DNA of 64,000 bases, taken from assembly GCF_021130785.1 (NCBI RefSeq), contig NC_060213.1, positions 101,999,501 through 102,063,500 on the forward strand. Direction: 5' to 3'. A program made the position numbers and the translations under genes. Under the pieces are notes generated by a model. It was not told where the DNA came from. It made no database searches and worked only from the letters and a program-made list of their open reading frames with translations. Source of the stretch: Homalodisca vitripennis (taxonomy: Eukaryota > Arthropoda > Insecta > Hemiptera > Cicadellidae). The number at the start of each line of letters is the position of its first letter. Position 1 is the first letter of the stretch. Shown piece after piece: positions 1-11,767 of the stretch.

Positions 1-3000
1 GGCACATAGTTAAATTCACTACAGTGCAATCTTTATAATTTTCAATACTATTTTATTCAATAATTAATCTTCACGTTAAATTAAAATGTAGTCCGAAGAA
101 AAGATAGATATAAATTTAAATCAGACAAAACATAAAATCTCTACTCCTTTAATATACCGATTGCCTTGAAAGTCCCAAAAATTAGGGTTTCACGCCATTC
201 ATTGGGTGTTTACTTAATAATTAATACTTTAATTAGCTACTAGAGTTGATAGAGTAACTGTTAAGACCTATAGTTTAAGCAATTCTGCTTCTATGAATAT
301 TAAATTTAAATGATAGTGTGTCACTTCCTGTTCCCATTTAAACATTTTAACTTACTCCCTAAATACCTCATTTTGAGGGAGTAAATATTTTCATCCAAAA
401 TTCTCTCCTCAGTAGGAGAGATATAATATAAGCATAGTATATAAACATATAAGCAAAAGAATAAAAACATGCCTCAAAGGAAATAATTTCATCTCTATTC
501 ATGAGGAATTTACTAGGGGCGTTGGTTGCTTTTAAGGCACCCGGTATACAAAAAATTATTTACTGTGATGATATTTAAAATGATCAGCACCATTGATAAT
601 GGCCTCAAAAACTCTTGAAATTTGATAAAAACTTAATGTATGAGTTCTGTATTGAGTTTTATGAAGGAAAAAATTGCGCTAAGAAAACTCGTAGAAGAAA
701 TTTCGATTACTGAGAAAAAGAAATGGCGATCTCACACATTTCAACTGAGAAAACAGTGTTGCTGCTGGGAGAGCACTCTCTAAGACTTCGGATTTTAATA
801 AGAATTAGAGATAACATCGGTACAAATTCTGCCTGTAACTATAGCACATATGAGCACAATCGAAACTTTTAGAAATATCTCCACAACAGGAGTACACTAT
901 ACTGATGTATTGCATATTAAAAGAATACACATATTATTATAGCTGCCAACCTACCTTAATGTAATTTGATGTCAGTCGCAAGAGACACAATTGTATGGGT
1001 ACAATTCTTAAATATTGTTTCAGAAATATTTGTACTTGCACTATCATACTTCCATGATATTCTCAGGTAATGTGGAACCTGTGGTATAGTTGTGTAAAGA
1101 TTATGAAACAATTAGGATCCATATGAAAACAAATTTTGTTAAAATAAATTGTTGCGTTGACTATTTGTAATCAAAACTGTAATTAAAAATAAGATATTTA
1201 TCCTGATAAAAATTGGTTGGTAGATAATATTAGTATGCGGATTTGATAATGCGATTCCTCCATTATTATTTCTTCAATTTCACTAAAAGAATATAATCTG
1301 AAATCTTTTTGTTTTGGTATTGTACATGGCATGTAGTGTTTACACTTTTCCATATTACCTATCCTCAAAGTACATTTAAGACCAAAGTGTATTTGATAAA
1401 GAGTAGTTTGCAATATATAGTTATAAAAAATCGAATAAATGAACTTAAATTAAAGAAATAAATCTAATTATCTAGTATTATTTCACAATATCAATGTTAG
1501 ATATAGTGCAAAGAAATTTAGCATATTAGTACAACACCTTTCCTGTATATTTAAGAACTAAATTTTTTGTAGCTTTTTTATAATAAAATAATTAATTCTA
1601 GTATAGATTGTTATTCAAAAACAAATAAGCTCGTGTTTACTTCATAAAGCAAATATTCGCGTATTATGGTTGGGTAAAAACAATGAAGAACGGTGAGTTA
1701 TAACAAAATTTTTTTACGGTCTAATTTATCTATCCTGTTTGTTAACGTTCAATTTAAAAAGCACCCATAACCTATAACAGAAGGTCAGATTGTGTGTTTC
1801 GTAAGATACGTATAAATTCATAGTCAATCTTTAAGTCGGAATATTGGTGTAACTTCAGGAAAAAGATAGCTTTCTATGTTGGCACTTGAGAAATCCTGCA
1901 ATTAATCTGCAAACTTGTGTTTACTGCTTTGTAACTTAGCTGCAATTGATACAATCTAAGTTGCAATGTAGACACATTGTCAATGCTTGTAATGCATTTC
2001 AGATCCAGCTGTTCCCATTAATATACATTATACTTCTAAACTACTAATTGCTACTTACCAAAGTTACCACTGGTTTCTACATGTGTGTGAAAATAAATAC
2101 ATTAAGCATAATATAAAAACCATAATTATTATTTTGTATATGTTTATAAACATTTCAATTACATTTTATCTCTTATCAACGCACTTCTTATTGTTATTGT
2201 CTTCAATACATTTTGCCACTTGAAAGTGTCTCTACTACAAAAACAACCGAATTGTTCAGGTTTAGTTTATAGTGTATTTTAGAATGTAGTATATCAAAGA
2301 CTCGAAATTCAGTACTAAGCTTCATTGTTATATAGCCAATATAAAGTGTAACGATGGTGCATTTCACACAATGGGGTTTGGACAAGCGTTGGTGGACATT
2401 TTTGCTTTGATCAATTGGTTCCTATTATGACAAAGAGAAATTTGTAAATACAATAAATTGTTTACAAACTGATTTCAATTATATGAGATTTAATAAGTGC
2501 CATAGAGCCATATATAGGTGTAGACATGCAATGTTTTGCAATAATTTCGTCAAAGTGATCTAAGCGTTTGCACTAAAATTGTGAAAAAACCCCGTAAATT
2601 TAACTCGTTTACTATGACAAGAAAAGCATAGGTTAAGCAATTGGACACTTAAAATCGTTTTGAAGGTTATTTTTAATTGCTCATCATAATATAATACAAA
2701 AACTTTTATGGTTTGCAACATGACCTCGGTCTAAGATGAGACGAACTCAACACAAACACAACGGCCACCGATCAAAGGAACATTTCCCTAATGTTGTTTT
2801 CTTAAATAATTAACCTACAAGGTTCTGCTCTACTTTACCGTTTAGGTAAATCGGAATGGTTTTGAGATGGGTTAGATTATCCTAATCAGAGAAAAGTATA
2901 TGAAGGAGAAGGGGGACACAAATAGAAAGAACCGACAGTAACGCAACTGAATCAATATTTTGACAAAAGGAGAGAGCAAAGGTCACAGTGACTGGCGCCA

Positions 3001-3558
3001 TTTTAACTCATCGTCTTATTAGTCCACGAGTCGGGAGCTGATTTGCATTGCTTAAGCAATCAACCTGTTTTTTTTTCTTGAAATTTGTAGCCTTGTTTTG
3101 CTGTAAAATAAAACGATAATCATCCTAAAGTTAGTTTAGTTAAAAATATTGATAAATACTTTTTTGCAAATCATATTTTTACCGGGTTAACACATTAAAA
3201 CCAACGTTTTGATACCTGAATTATAGTCATGTCACTGTAAGAAGACTTGGTAAATAAACTAAAGTTACAAACGTCAGGGTCATTCTATAATTTATGACGC
3301 AGATTTAACATTTATTTATGAGCCATAAGGTTGGTTTTAATTGTTTCAAACTAAAAAAAAAACACTTGGAAAATTAAACCCTGAGAAAAACATTATCAAC
3401 GCTTATTTGTACCTCTTTGGATTCTTTCCCATTTTTACCTTTTATAAAACTAGCTAGGCTGGAAATAAATTTTTTAAAGTTAAATTTATCTATCCATATA
3501 CATTAAAACACAAGGTTGTATTTTTATAATTCAATTTACACTTTTAGGATCCTGAAAT
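1..3558. other. Non-coding part of unit A
   Basis: AT-rich sequence with frequent stops in all frames and no recognisable protein or RNA gene. It is conserved in copy B (48787-52305). From about 2630 onward it is also recognisable, at much lower identity, in unit C from about 22060. The short reading frames here do not stay open between copies. Confidence 0.7.
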
Positions 3559-3560
3559 TA

Positions 3561-4410
3561 AGGGGTGATTCATAAAAGGTGTGCAATATTTCAGGACTTG
3601 ATACAGTTCATCAAACAAGGAAAAAACTCCATTGCACATGGGCCGGAAAGTACCGTTTACTGTCTGTCTGGTCTGTTTGTGTTTTTTGGGAAAAAATTAC
3701 TACTCAAAAACAAACTTAGTTAAGGAGAATTCAAAATTAACAGTTTGTTAACCTAGTGTTGAGTCTGTTCAGTGAAAAAAATAAAACAAATTTCTAATTT
3801 CATTTCAAAAAGTTGGCGTCGTTCAAAATTTTTAAATTGTATTAGCTTTGAAACGGCTACTTTGACTTTATATTAACAGAATAACTTTTTTTTAGCATTA
3901 TTTTATTACAAATTCAATAATTTTTGTTCCAAAAGATTTAAAATAACAAATAACTGGTTTAACAGCAAGTTCATTAAAACAATGTAGGGGATTTTTACGA
4001 ATAATCTTTTTAAGGTTATTTATTAAATACTGAACAATCATTTTAAACCTAAAAAATATTACTATCATTTTTTGTTCCATTTACAGCAATCAAATGTGAT
4101 ACACGCACACAAATTAAAAAAGAAAATGAAAAACTTTTCCACATATGCTCTTAATAAAACAAAAAGCATAATATTACATGAAATCAGCTGACCAACAATC
4201 AGCAACTAAATCAGGTGTTTTAAATTAATTAAAACTAATAAACATACTATCAAGACATGTTGAGCAAGTTATGTTTTGGAACGTGATTGTCACTGTTTTT
4301 GTATTTTCTGTTCTTCTTTGTAATGCCTGTTAGTTTTTAAATTTTTTTATTTCTTTGTTTTCTGTGTACGACATGAAACCGTTTTTTTACTTTGAAGTGT
4401 ATGCTGAAAT
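3561..4410. repeat. Left long terminal inverted repeat
   Basis: It pairs as reverse complement with about 6740-7579. Shared stretches include the segment around CAAGGAAAAAACTCCATTGC near 3617, the GTTTACTGTCTGTCTG run, and the GGAACGTGATTGTCACTGTT region near 4278. The many small indels between arms indicate an old insertion. Confidence 0.8.
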
Positions 4411-4420
4411 TCACCAGAAT

Positions 4421-4650
4421 AAAACTTTTTTTAGTATATTGTATTACCAATTCAACAATTTCTGTTTCAAAAAGGTTTAAATAACAATACCTGAGTTATA
4501 GCACCAAACGTAAAAACAGGTTAAAATCCATGCATTGCAAGTAATACAACATTGTTTTGGATGATTTTTCGAATAAACTTTTTAAGGTTCATTATTAAAT
4601 AGTGAACAATATTATAACCTGAAATTTAATATTATTTATAATTTGTTTTT
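4421..4650. repeat. Partial internal duplicate of the left arm
   Basis: This stretch repeats, in direct orientation and with changes, the arm segment at about 3885-4070: ACTTTTTTTAG, a TTCAACAATTTCTGTTTCAAA run, the TTTAAGGTTCATTATTAAATA block, and ATTATAACCTGAAATTTAAT. The element therefore carries a second copy of this arm module just inside the left inverted repeat. Its role is unknown. Confidence 0.6.
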
Positions 4651-4949
4651 AAGGACAAATTAAAAAAAAAGCTCTTAAACCCAACTGTTGAAATCCTGGT
4701 TTTTAAATCTTAAAAAAATGTTATAGGTTACGTTATGGTTGGGTATTATAGGTTTTCTTACATGGCAATTGTGTGAAACAGCATAATTTAATTCAATGTG
4801 TTGAAAAATTTTATTGAACATGATATTTTTTTTATTAAGAAATCAATTTTAACATTACTGTAAAACTTTCATAATCGTTGCTCAAAGTGGCTCACTTGTT
4901 ACTCGTTGCAGATTCTGAAGCGTCGTAAGCACGAATCTCTCACCTTCAA

Positions 4950-5756
4950 AAGGATTACTGTCTTGTAATAACCTGCAGCAGCCTCAACAACTCTAGTTAC
5001 TAAGATCCATGTCCATTCTGTATGGGAGTGTATACACTATTGTTCATGGTCCCGGACAAAATAAAATCAATGGGTTGTGTGGGGTCAGGTGCCGTGGAGG
5101 CCATAGGGACGGGACCTCCAGTCCATCCAACGATTCATAACATTTCATTCAAATGTTGTTAGCAATCAGGGGGAAAAGTGGCCGGTGCTCCATCGTGTTG
5201 GACCACATTTTCTTTGTCTAAGTTTCATTAGGGAACATGTTCGAACAGTCAGGTAATATTCTTCCATCAAAAAAAAATTCATAAGTAGGTCCTTTAGTCT
5301 GTTTAGTATTAATGTGTGGCCCAATCAAATATCCGGTCTACTATTTCCAGCCAGTGATATTGACAGAAAAAATTTGTGCTAAAACTTACTTTGCACAATA
5401 TCATGAGGTTCTTTCAGCCCATAACTGTCTTTTTCGTCTATTAAATATGCATCCACGAGGTAAAATGACTCTTCTTCAGTAACGAGAACAACAACCCCCC
5501 ATTTAAACCCACAAATATTCCTTCCCTCTCTCTACACCATCTATTCCCCAATCTTAACACCTTAATACAAAATCACAATACCTTTCCCCCCAAACAACAA
5601 ACCCAAACCCTCCAAAATCACCACCCAACATCTCAAAAAAAAAAAAACCCCAAACCCCACCCACCCCCCCCCCCCATAAAACCCCAAACCAACCCCCAAA
5701 ACCAAAACCCCCCAAAAAAAAAACCCAAAAACCAAAAAACTAAAACCCCCCCCAAA

Positions 5757-5788
<32 letters not shown>

Positions 5789-6740
5789 ACACAACAAAAC
5801 CCACCCTAAAAAACCAAAACAAAAAACCTCCCCCCCAACCCCCCAACCCCCCCCCACCCCAAAATAAAAACAAAACCAAAAAACCAAAACCAACCCACAA
5901 AAAACCCCCCACTAATATATATATAATATCCAACCAAATCCCCCCAAAAACCCCCCAAAAAAAAAAAACCCCCCCCCCCCCCAAAAAACCCCCCCCCCAA
6001 CAAAAAACACAACAACCAATAAAATAAAAAAAAAACCCAAAAAAAAAAAAAAATCCCCCCCCCCCCCCCACCAAAATAATAAACACACACACACAAATAA
6101 AAAAAACCCCCAAATAAATACAAAAAAAAAAATCAACCCCCCCCCCCCCCCAACCAAACCAAAACAAAAAAACCCAAAACAAAAACCCCAAAAACCCTAA
6201 CCCCCCAAAACCAAAACCCCCCCCCCCCCCCCCCCCCAAAAACCCCCACCAAAAAACCCCTAAAAACTAACCCCCCCCAAATATAAAAATAAAAAAAACA
6301 CAAAAAACCAAACCAAAAAAACAAACCCCCCCCCCCCCAAAAAAAAACCAAACCCCCCCCCCCCCCCCCCCCACATCCAAAATTACTATTTTTACCCCCT
6401 TTACCCCCCTTTTCTTTTTTTATTCCCCCTCCACCCCCCCCTCCCCACCCTAACATGGCCCCCCCCCCCCCCCCCCCCGGTGGTTTTGGAACCTAATCCC
6501 GGGGAGCAATAGCGAGAACGATGGTATGGAGGGGTTTTCTTCTACGAAAATAAAAACTCTTCTTCAAATCAACAGTCCTTCGTGATTTTACCCGCTCTAC
6601 AACATTATGTTTTAAGTATCAGTTTCTAAGACGAATATGAACGCATGAAAGACGTATGAAAATGGTTGCAGCCTATCTGGAAAGCGCTCTTGTACATTGT
6701 AGATAATTGGCATTGACTCCCGCATGTCGTACACAAAGAG
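4950..6740 (-). pseudogene. Broken DUF4817/DDE transposase of the 3561-7579 element
   Basis: Read on the minus strand, two separated pieces resemble one insect transposase family. From about 6740 to 6500 comes a DUF4817-like N-terminus including VQERFPDRLQPF. After the G-free tract, about 5490 to 4950 gives degraded catalytic-domain motifs: an FFFDG-like stretch, VQHDGAPATFPP (compare the family QxDGAPPHF motif), and a region matching the RWIGRGGP...WPPRSPDLTPLDFFLWG pattern near 5085-5145, here broken by frameshifts. The middle, where the helix-turn-helix and first catalytic Asp should lie, is absent or replaced. The enzyme would cut and paste the element at TA sites. This copy cannot make a functional protein as written. 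Confidence 0.65.
5487..6456. repeat. 970-base tract without any G, mostly A and C
   Basis: Not one G is present on the plus strand over this interval, and between about 5640 and 6370 T is also rare. The tract consists of irregular A runs and C runs (up to about 30 Cs near 5760) with no fixed period. Apparent glycine/phenylalanine-rich minus-strand frames here are products of composition only. It lies inside the transposase pseudogene and is absent from copy B, where this part of the element is deleted. A base-calling or consensus artefact is a serious possibility. Confidence 0.9.
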
Positions 6741-7579
6741 AATATCAGCATACTCATTCAAAAGTTAAAACGTTTTCCTGTCGTACAAGAAAACAACGTA
6801 ATAAAAGAATTTAAAAAACTAACAGGAATTACAAAGAAGAAGGAAAATTCAAACAGTGACAATCACGTTCAAAAACATAACTTGACTCAACAACTGTCTT
6901 GATAGTTTGTTTATTAGTTTTTATTCATTTTAAAACCACCTGATTTAGTTGTGATTGTTGGTCAGCTGTTTTCATGTAATATTATGCTTTTGTTTTTTTA
7001 AGAGCATTGTGAATAGTTTCTTTCTTTTTTATTTGTGTGTGTGTAACACATTGATTACAGTAAATGGAACAAAAATGATAGTAATATTTTTTAGGTTATA
7101 ATAATTGTTCAGTATTTTAATAAATAACCTTAAAAAGTTTATTCGTAAAAATCCACTACATTGTTGTATGTACTTGCTGTAACTCAGTTATTTGTTATTT
7201 AATCTTTTTGAAACAAAATTTGTTGAATTGGTAATAAAATATGCTAAAAAAAGTTATTCTGGTAAATTTGTTTTCAAAGTAGCCGTTTCAAAGCTAATAC
7301 AATTTAAAAATTTTGAACGGCCACCATTTTGAAATGAAATGAGATATTTGTTTTATTTTTTTCACTGAAAAGGACCAACACTAGGTTAAAATAACTGTTA
7401 AGTTTGAATTCTCTTATCTTAAGTGGTTTTTGAGTAGTAATTTTTTTCCCAAAAAACACAAACAGACAGACAGACAGTAAACGGTACGTTTCCGGACCCA
7501 TGTGCAATGGAGTTTTTTCCTTGTTTTGATGACCTGTATCAAGTCCTGAAATATTGCACACCTTTTATGAATCACCCTG
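6740..7579. repeat. Right long terminal inverted repeat
   Basis: Reverse complement of 3561-4410 with scattered indels. The outer 43 bases are nearly perfect except at the very terminus. The inner edge is diffuse, near the GTCGTACACAAAGAG stretch at about 6727-6741. This arm is the only part of the element still present in copy B. Confidence 0.8.
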
Positions 7580-7581
7580 TA

Positions 7582-9595
7582 TTGCTTCCAATAGTTATAC
7601 AACTGAATAGATCATCTAAGAGAAATCTTAAACAATTTTATGATTAGATTAAAAAATTAACGGTAAATCTCAGTGAAATTTAAGTGGAAATGAAATACTT
7701 ATAGCTCTATATAACACTAACAATAGCGGCAGTAGGGTGACACGTGAAATAACTGGTACCTGCAGTTCTTTTCAACCTCTGTTCATTTCTCCTTTAATAC
7801 AGTTTAAAGACATCACATTTCAAAATACTTACGTCATTTGCTTCAAAACTGATATGTTTTAAAATATACCAAATTATAAACATGTTTTTTTACGACACCC
7901 ATGTACTTTATAGATAAACTACATACGAGTAAGCACCATGTCCTACTCACTACTACTAATACTACTTGTAATTAGCATTAAATACTAAACTGTCGTAATA
8001 TTAACTATGCCCAATTCCTCTCTTAGTGTAACTGTAATCTCCTTTACGTATTATGACGGTGTATTGTTACGATATGTTAAAAGAGGCTAAGACAATCACA
8101 TTTCATCCTACTGAGCTTATCATTTAAAGGCACCGTAGTAACTTGTTTCCTCGGTGGAAATTAATTATATTTACGGGATCCAATCTCATCAACTTATCCA
8201 AGAGTGAGTATTACACACAAGTGCAATCAATTGTTGTCTCAGTCAGTATTTTGCAGTGATATTCCTTTAGTCCAATTACATCGTTGTCACTGTTTCAGCT
8301 CCTTAACAGTATTGTTGTCTCAGTAATACAAACTAAATAACGAACTTGAAGGGGAGGATTTTAGAGTAAATGATTAATTACGTTACAGTATTCCTTACCT
8401 TATCCTTCCCATATATTTTTATTATTGAAGTTAACTTTACGTAGCTCATCATAATCCCAGACTTTTTTGCGAGTCCTGTAATGTCCATTTTCAAAGAATG
8501 ACATTGACGCCGCATGCTGACCACCTTGCCCTTGAAGGATCACGTTTCACGCCTTCATACATTCACGCTTCGTTAATACATATAAAAGATATGAAATGTG
8601 TTTAAATTTTGATGTTAATGTAACTTTCATACTATTTGAAATAATCGCAAACATTTTACTCTCAATATCATCTTCTCTGAGGGTTTAAAATTAGTATTAT
8701 ACCAAATTAATATCAGTTCACCGAGGTTTTCAACCCGCTTGATTTCTTATGGAACAACAGATACATAATAGGCATGTAATTTTCAATGGCTTGATAAACG
8801 CTTTTGAAAATAAGTTATGGTTAATGGCAGTTGTTTCAGTTTCCTGACCCACTCAAAAAAATATTAGGACCTAAAGTTGAAGAGAACTTTTGTGGATTTG
8901 TAAATTCTGGAGTTTAAAAAGTTTTTATGAGTAGCCTACCAAAGAGACACACAAGTTACTTAGCGATATTTCATGATATTTTTATGAATACTTTTAACAA
9001 TTTCAGTAAGACTAGAAATATTTCAGGACTGATTGGAAGATTACTAAGACTGTCGTAGTAATCTTAGTGAAAGCGTTTATGATGTTATATGGTAGAGGCC
9101 TATAATAATATTAATAATTTTTAGAAGCACACGTGTTTGTGGTATGTTTTAATTCAGTCTTTATAATTTTGGGATTCAAAAGATAAACGTAATAGCCACT
9201 GATTCTTATAAAAATAAAGTTTAGCATACAAAGAAACATTTTTAGTTCCAATAAATTATTTTATACGCCCTAGTGGAGATTGCTTTGTTGCCTTTATTAA
9301 AACATATATAAATACTCGATCTAAAAAGCCTACTACAGTCAATATTTGTCTACTTTTGGCTCGTGCAACCTTCTTCTGGTCTAAGTTATTTTCGATGACC
9401 TAATAGCATTTTTATTGTTGCTTCGACAAAACTCGTATTCTGTATATACATACATGTCTGAACAGTTTAGTTTGGTGCCATAGTAGTACAGCATTACCCT
9501 TGTATTTTTTAATTAGAAAAGTCAATCTGAAAGTTCTACTTTATTAAAAATTTGACTACCTCCAGTCATTACAATATATTTCCGTTGTTGTTATA
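7582..9595. other. Non-coding part of unit A, most conserved with B
   Basis: No gene recognised. It is almost identical to 53005-55019 and recognisably similar to unit C at about 22910-24260, for example around the CAACCTCTGTTCA motif at 7779 and 23087. The piece at about 8170-8420 also appears inverted in unit D at 38780-39010. Confidence 0.7.
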
Positions 9596-9985
9596 GTGTT
9601 TACATTATTGCATGCATCAAGAAAATATTTTTACCGTTGGTCTGAAAAGTTGACTCTGGTCCATAAGATACCTGGCTATCAACTGTTGACAGATGACGGC
9701 ATATTAGCGCAGGTACAAGATCCTGAAGATGACATTGATGAAGAGAACAATCAAGATGATGACGCCTTGGTTGAAAAAGGTCCGACAAATGAAGAAGCTT
9801 TCCAGTGCTTTGAGACTGGTACCAAATGGTTGGAACAGCAAGATGGATGTGATGATGTGTTTTTGTTGTATTTTAAAACGCCTATGAGACTTACCTCATA
9901 CACGAAATTTCGTCCAATGGGAAAGTTTAAAAACAATAATTCAACAATTCTTACAGGGGGTGTAATTTTATTTCAGCACCTATAG
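9596..9985 (+). pseudogene. C-terminal fragment of a jerky/pogo-type transposase-like protein
   Basis: An open frame of 129 codons reading MFTLLHASRKYFYRW at its start. The central part resembles the C-terminal tail of pogo/jerky (Tigger-derived) proteins: a PGYQLLTDDGILAQV segment, an acidic stretch rich in D and E, then EKGPTNEEAFQCFETG and KWLEQQDGCD, which in the family follows the DDE domain. No HTH or catalytic domain is found nearby on either strand. It is therefore a fragment, an isolated exon, or a piece captured with flanking DNA. It is kept open in copy B apart from a one-base deletion near the end. It is missing from diverged unit C, so it probably arrived after C split off. The first ATG may not be a real start. 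Confidence 0.55.
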
Positions 9986-10497
9986 TATGAATTCCGCATG
10001 AAAATGATTTCTTTGTTTTAAGTAATGAGGCAGGAATGGGTTAAATGTTATCTTTGTTATCATTGGTAAGTTTATAAATAACAATATAGTCCTTCTAGAG
10101 GTTGCAACACTATTTTTACGAATGAGTTAGTAATTGAGGGATTTGGATTTTATTAAAAACGGGATTCAAATACAACTACAACGTTAAAACCTACTCCAAT
10201 AAAATAGTTTTATGTTGGAACTAAAATACTCTCTGATATTTGACAGAACAAGTGCGGTGACAGCTACCTCTTCACTACAAGCAATTACAAAACCTTCCGA
10301 TTTCTATAGTGGCACAAATAGAGTAAGAGTTTAATTGAAGATGCACCAGTGTTCTTGGCACTTTATCAAACTATACAAGTCAGACGAGCATTATGTTTCT
10401 GACTCGAACAACTTTATCTAACAAATATAACTGTTGTGCAATATAATTTGGAAGAAGTCCTCTTAAAAAAGTCTCACGGAATATCATTTCCGATTTA
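9986..10497. other. Non-coding part of unit A
   Basis: Nothing coding is seen. The stretch 10220-10410 is one of the clearer matches to unit C (27440-27640), sharing a TTTCTATAGTGGCACA block. Confidence 0.6.
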
Positions 10498-10500
10498 ATA

Positions 10501-10565
10501 TGTATATATATATATATATATATTTAAATATATATATATATATATATATAATGTATATATATAAA
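10501..10565. repeat. AT microsatellite
   Basis: Mostly alternating TA, interrupted by a TTTAAAT and a TGTA variant. The counterpart in B is 55921-55990. Confidence 0.95.
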
Positions 10566-11535
10566 TCAAACATTACTACATACATTAACCTGTTTGTCGG
10601 GTTTCTGCTTGCTCGTTAAGGGAGTAGACTGTGACTAGCGACCTGTTCAGAGTTAACATAAGAACCGAAGACTTGTGCCCTGTACGACTACATTCGACCA
10701 ATTTTTAGAACCTGGCTTTATTTATGGGAACAAAACAATTTTAATGAATCCGTTAATTTTATTTCTTCTACCTATTGTATAGTCATGCATATGGATAAAA
10801 GCACCATGTAAAGTTAAAATAATAGTTTCAAATCCGCCTATGGTTACATGTAGAGTTAGATAAAGACTAATAGAAATCTAAATTTTTCGAAAAAAGTGAA
10901 TTGAATAAATACGAATTATTTGTGATGTTTGTTGTGTACCCCATTTTACCAAAAATAAACCGGACAGTTGTGTAACTTATATATTCGAAATTTTGGTGTA
11001 GCATCCGTAACTAGCAGATACTTTATTTCCTACAAAAAAATGTATTCCTTATCTCAGAGAATGCCTGCGTTATATGTCTCTATATTCGTTAAGACCAAAT
11101 AATATGACTACCTAGGGCTAGGTAAGTGAATGCTTGAAAACGGTTTGATTTCTTATGTAGCGCAAAAGGTCTAATCTAGAGTTAGTATTTGAATAATTGG
11201 ATGGAAATATTAATTGTTTAGAGAACTACTTTGATTCTGAAATCCATTTTTGTCATTGACACAGATATTGAACATGCCATTTTAATTTACTGGTTAAACC
11301 TTTTTCCACAAATATATGTAGAATAGCCGTTAATAATAACTTCACGCAATTGTAATAAGAAATGTGTAGAAACTTGTTTAACCAACAGTGTGCATGGGTT
11401 TTAGAAATCTATCGTATTTCATGTGAACATTTATGGTCCTTTAACGAGACCTAATATAGTTAATTTTATAACATAAACCATGGTAATGATTGATAGAAAT
11501 ATATTTGCTGTTTAACTTGATCTAAAATTTTTTTA
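10566..11535. other. Unit segment present in A and C, deleted in B
   Basis: No gene recognised. The segments 10740-10960 and 11060-11300 match unit C at about 29240-29420 and 29540-29900, for example AGTCATGCAT followed by AAAATAATAGTT. Copy B jumps across the whole interval between two AT tracts. Confidence 0.65.
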
Positions 11536-11631
11536 AAGTTAATACTAATAAAAATATCAAACAATAATTGTCAAACTACATAAATATGTAGTTTGACAAT
11601 TATTGTTTGATATTTTTATTAGTATTAACTT
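11536..11631. repeat. Perfect palindrome, 47-bp arms and 2-base spacer
   Basis: The left arm 11536-11582 is the exact reverse complement of 11585-11631, with AA between. It lies directly against an AT microsatellite. Copy B keeps only the right arm (about 56023-56077). Confidence 0.95.
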
Positions 11632-11656
11632 AAAATATATATATATTTTAAGTTCC

Positions 11657-11726
<70 letters not shown>
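11632..11726. repeat. AT microsatellite with small palindrome
   Basis: Long alternating TA, beginning with a second short palindrome around ACTTAAAATATATATATATT and its mirror. The counterpart in B is 56084-56156. Confidence 0.95.
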
Positions 11727-11728
<2 letters not shown>

Positions 11729-11767
11729 AAATGAAAGAAATAACAATCCGAGTTTAATCGTGTACAT

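Larger units (their letters stand above)
3561..7579 (-). mobile_element. Tc1/mariner-superfamily DNA transposon with long terminal inverted repeats
   Basis: The outer ends are inverted copies: the left end reads GGGTGATTCATAAAAGGTGT from 3563, and the right end ends with its complement followed by CTG at 7579. TA dinucleotides flank both ends (3559-3560 and 7580-7581), as expected for a TA target duplication. Diverged unit C has the uninterrupted site near 22909. The arms are about 830-850 bp. The interior carries minus-strand remnants of a DDE transposase, interrupted by a G-free tract. The protein family assignment (DUF4817 plus DDE domain, as in many insect elements) comes from recognisable motifs, not a search. 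Confidence 0.8.

Noticed and set aside
5562..6456. Several long minus-strand open frames rich in Gly, Phe, Trp and Val
   Set aside because: They exist only because the tract has almost no T or G on the plus strand, so stop codons cannot occur on the other strand. No domain or codon pattern supports a protein.
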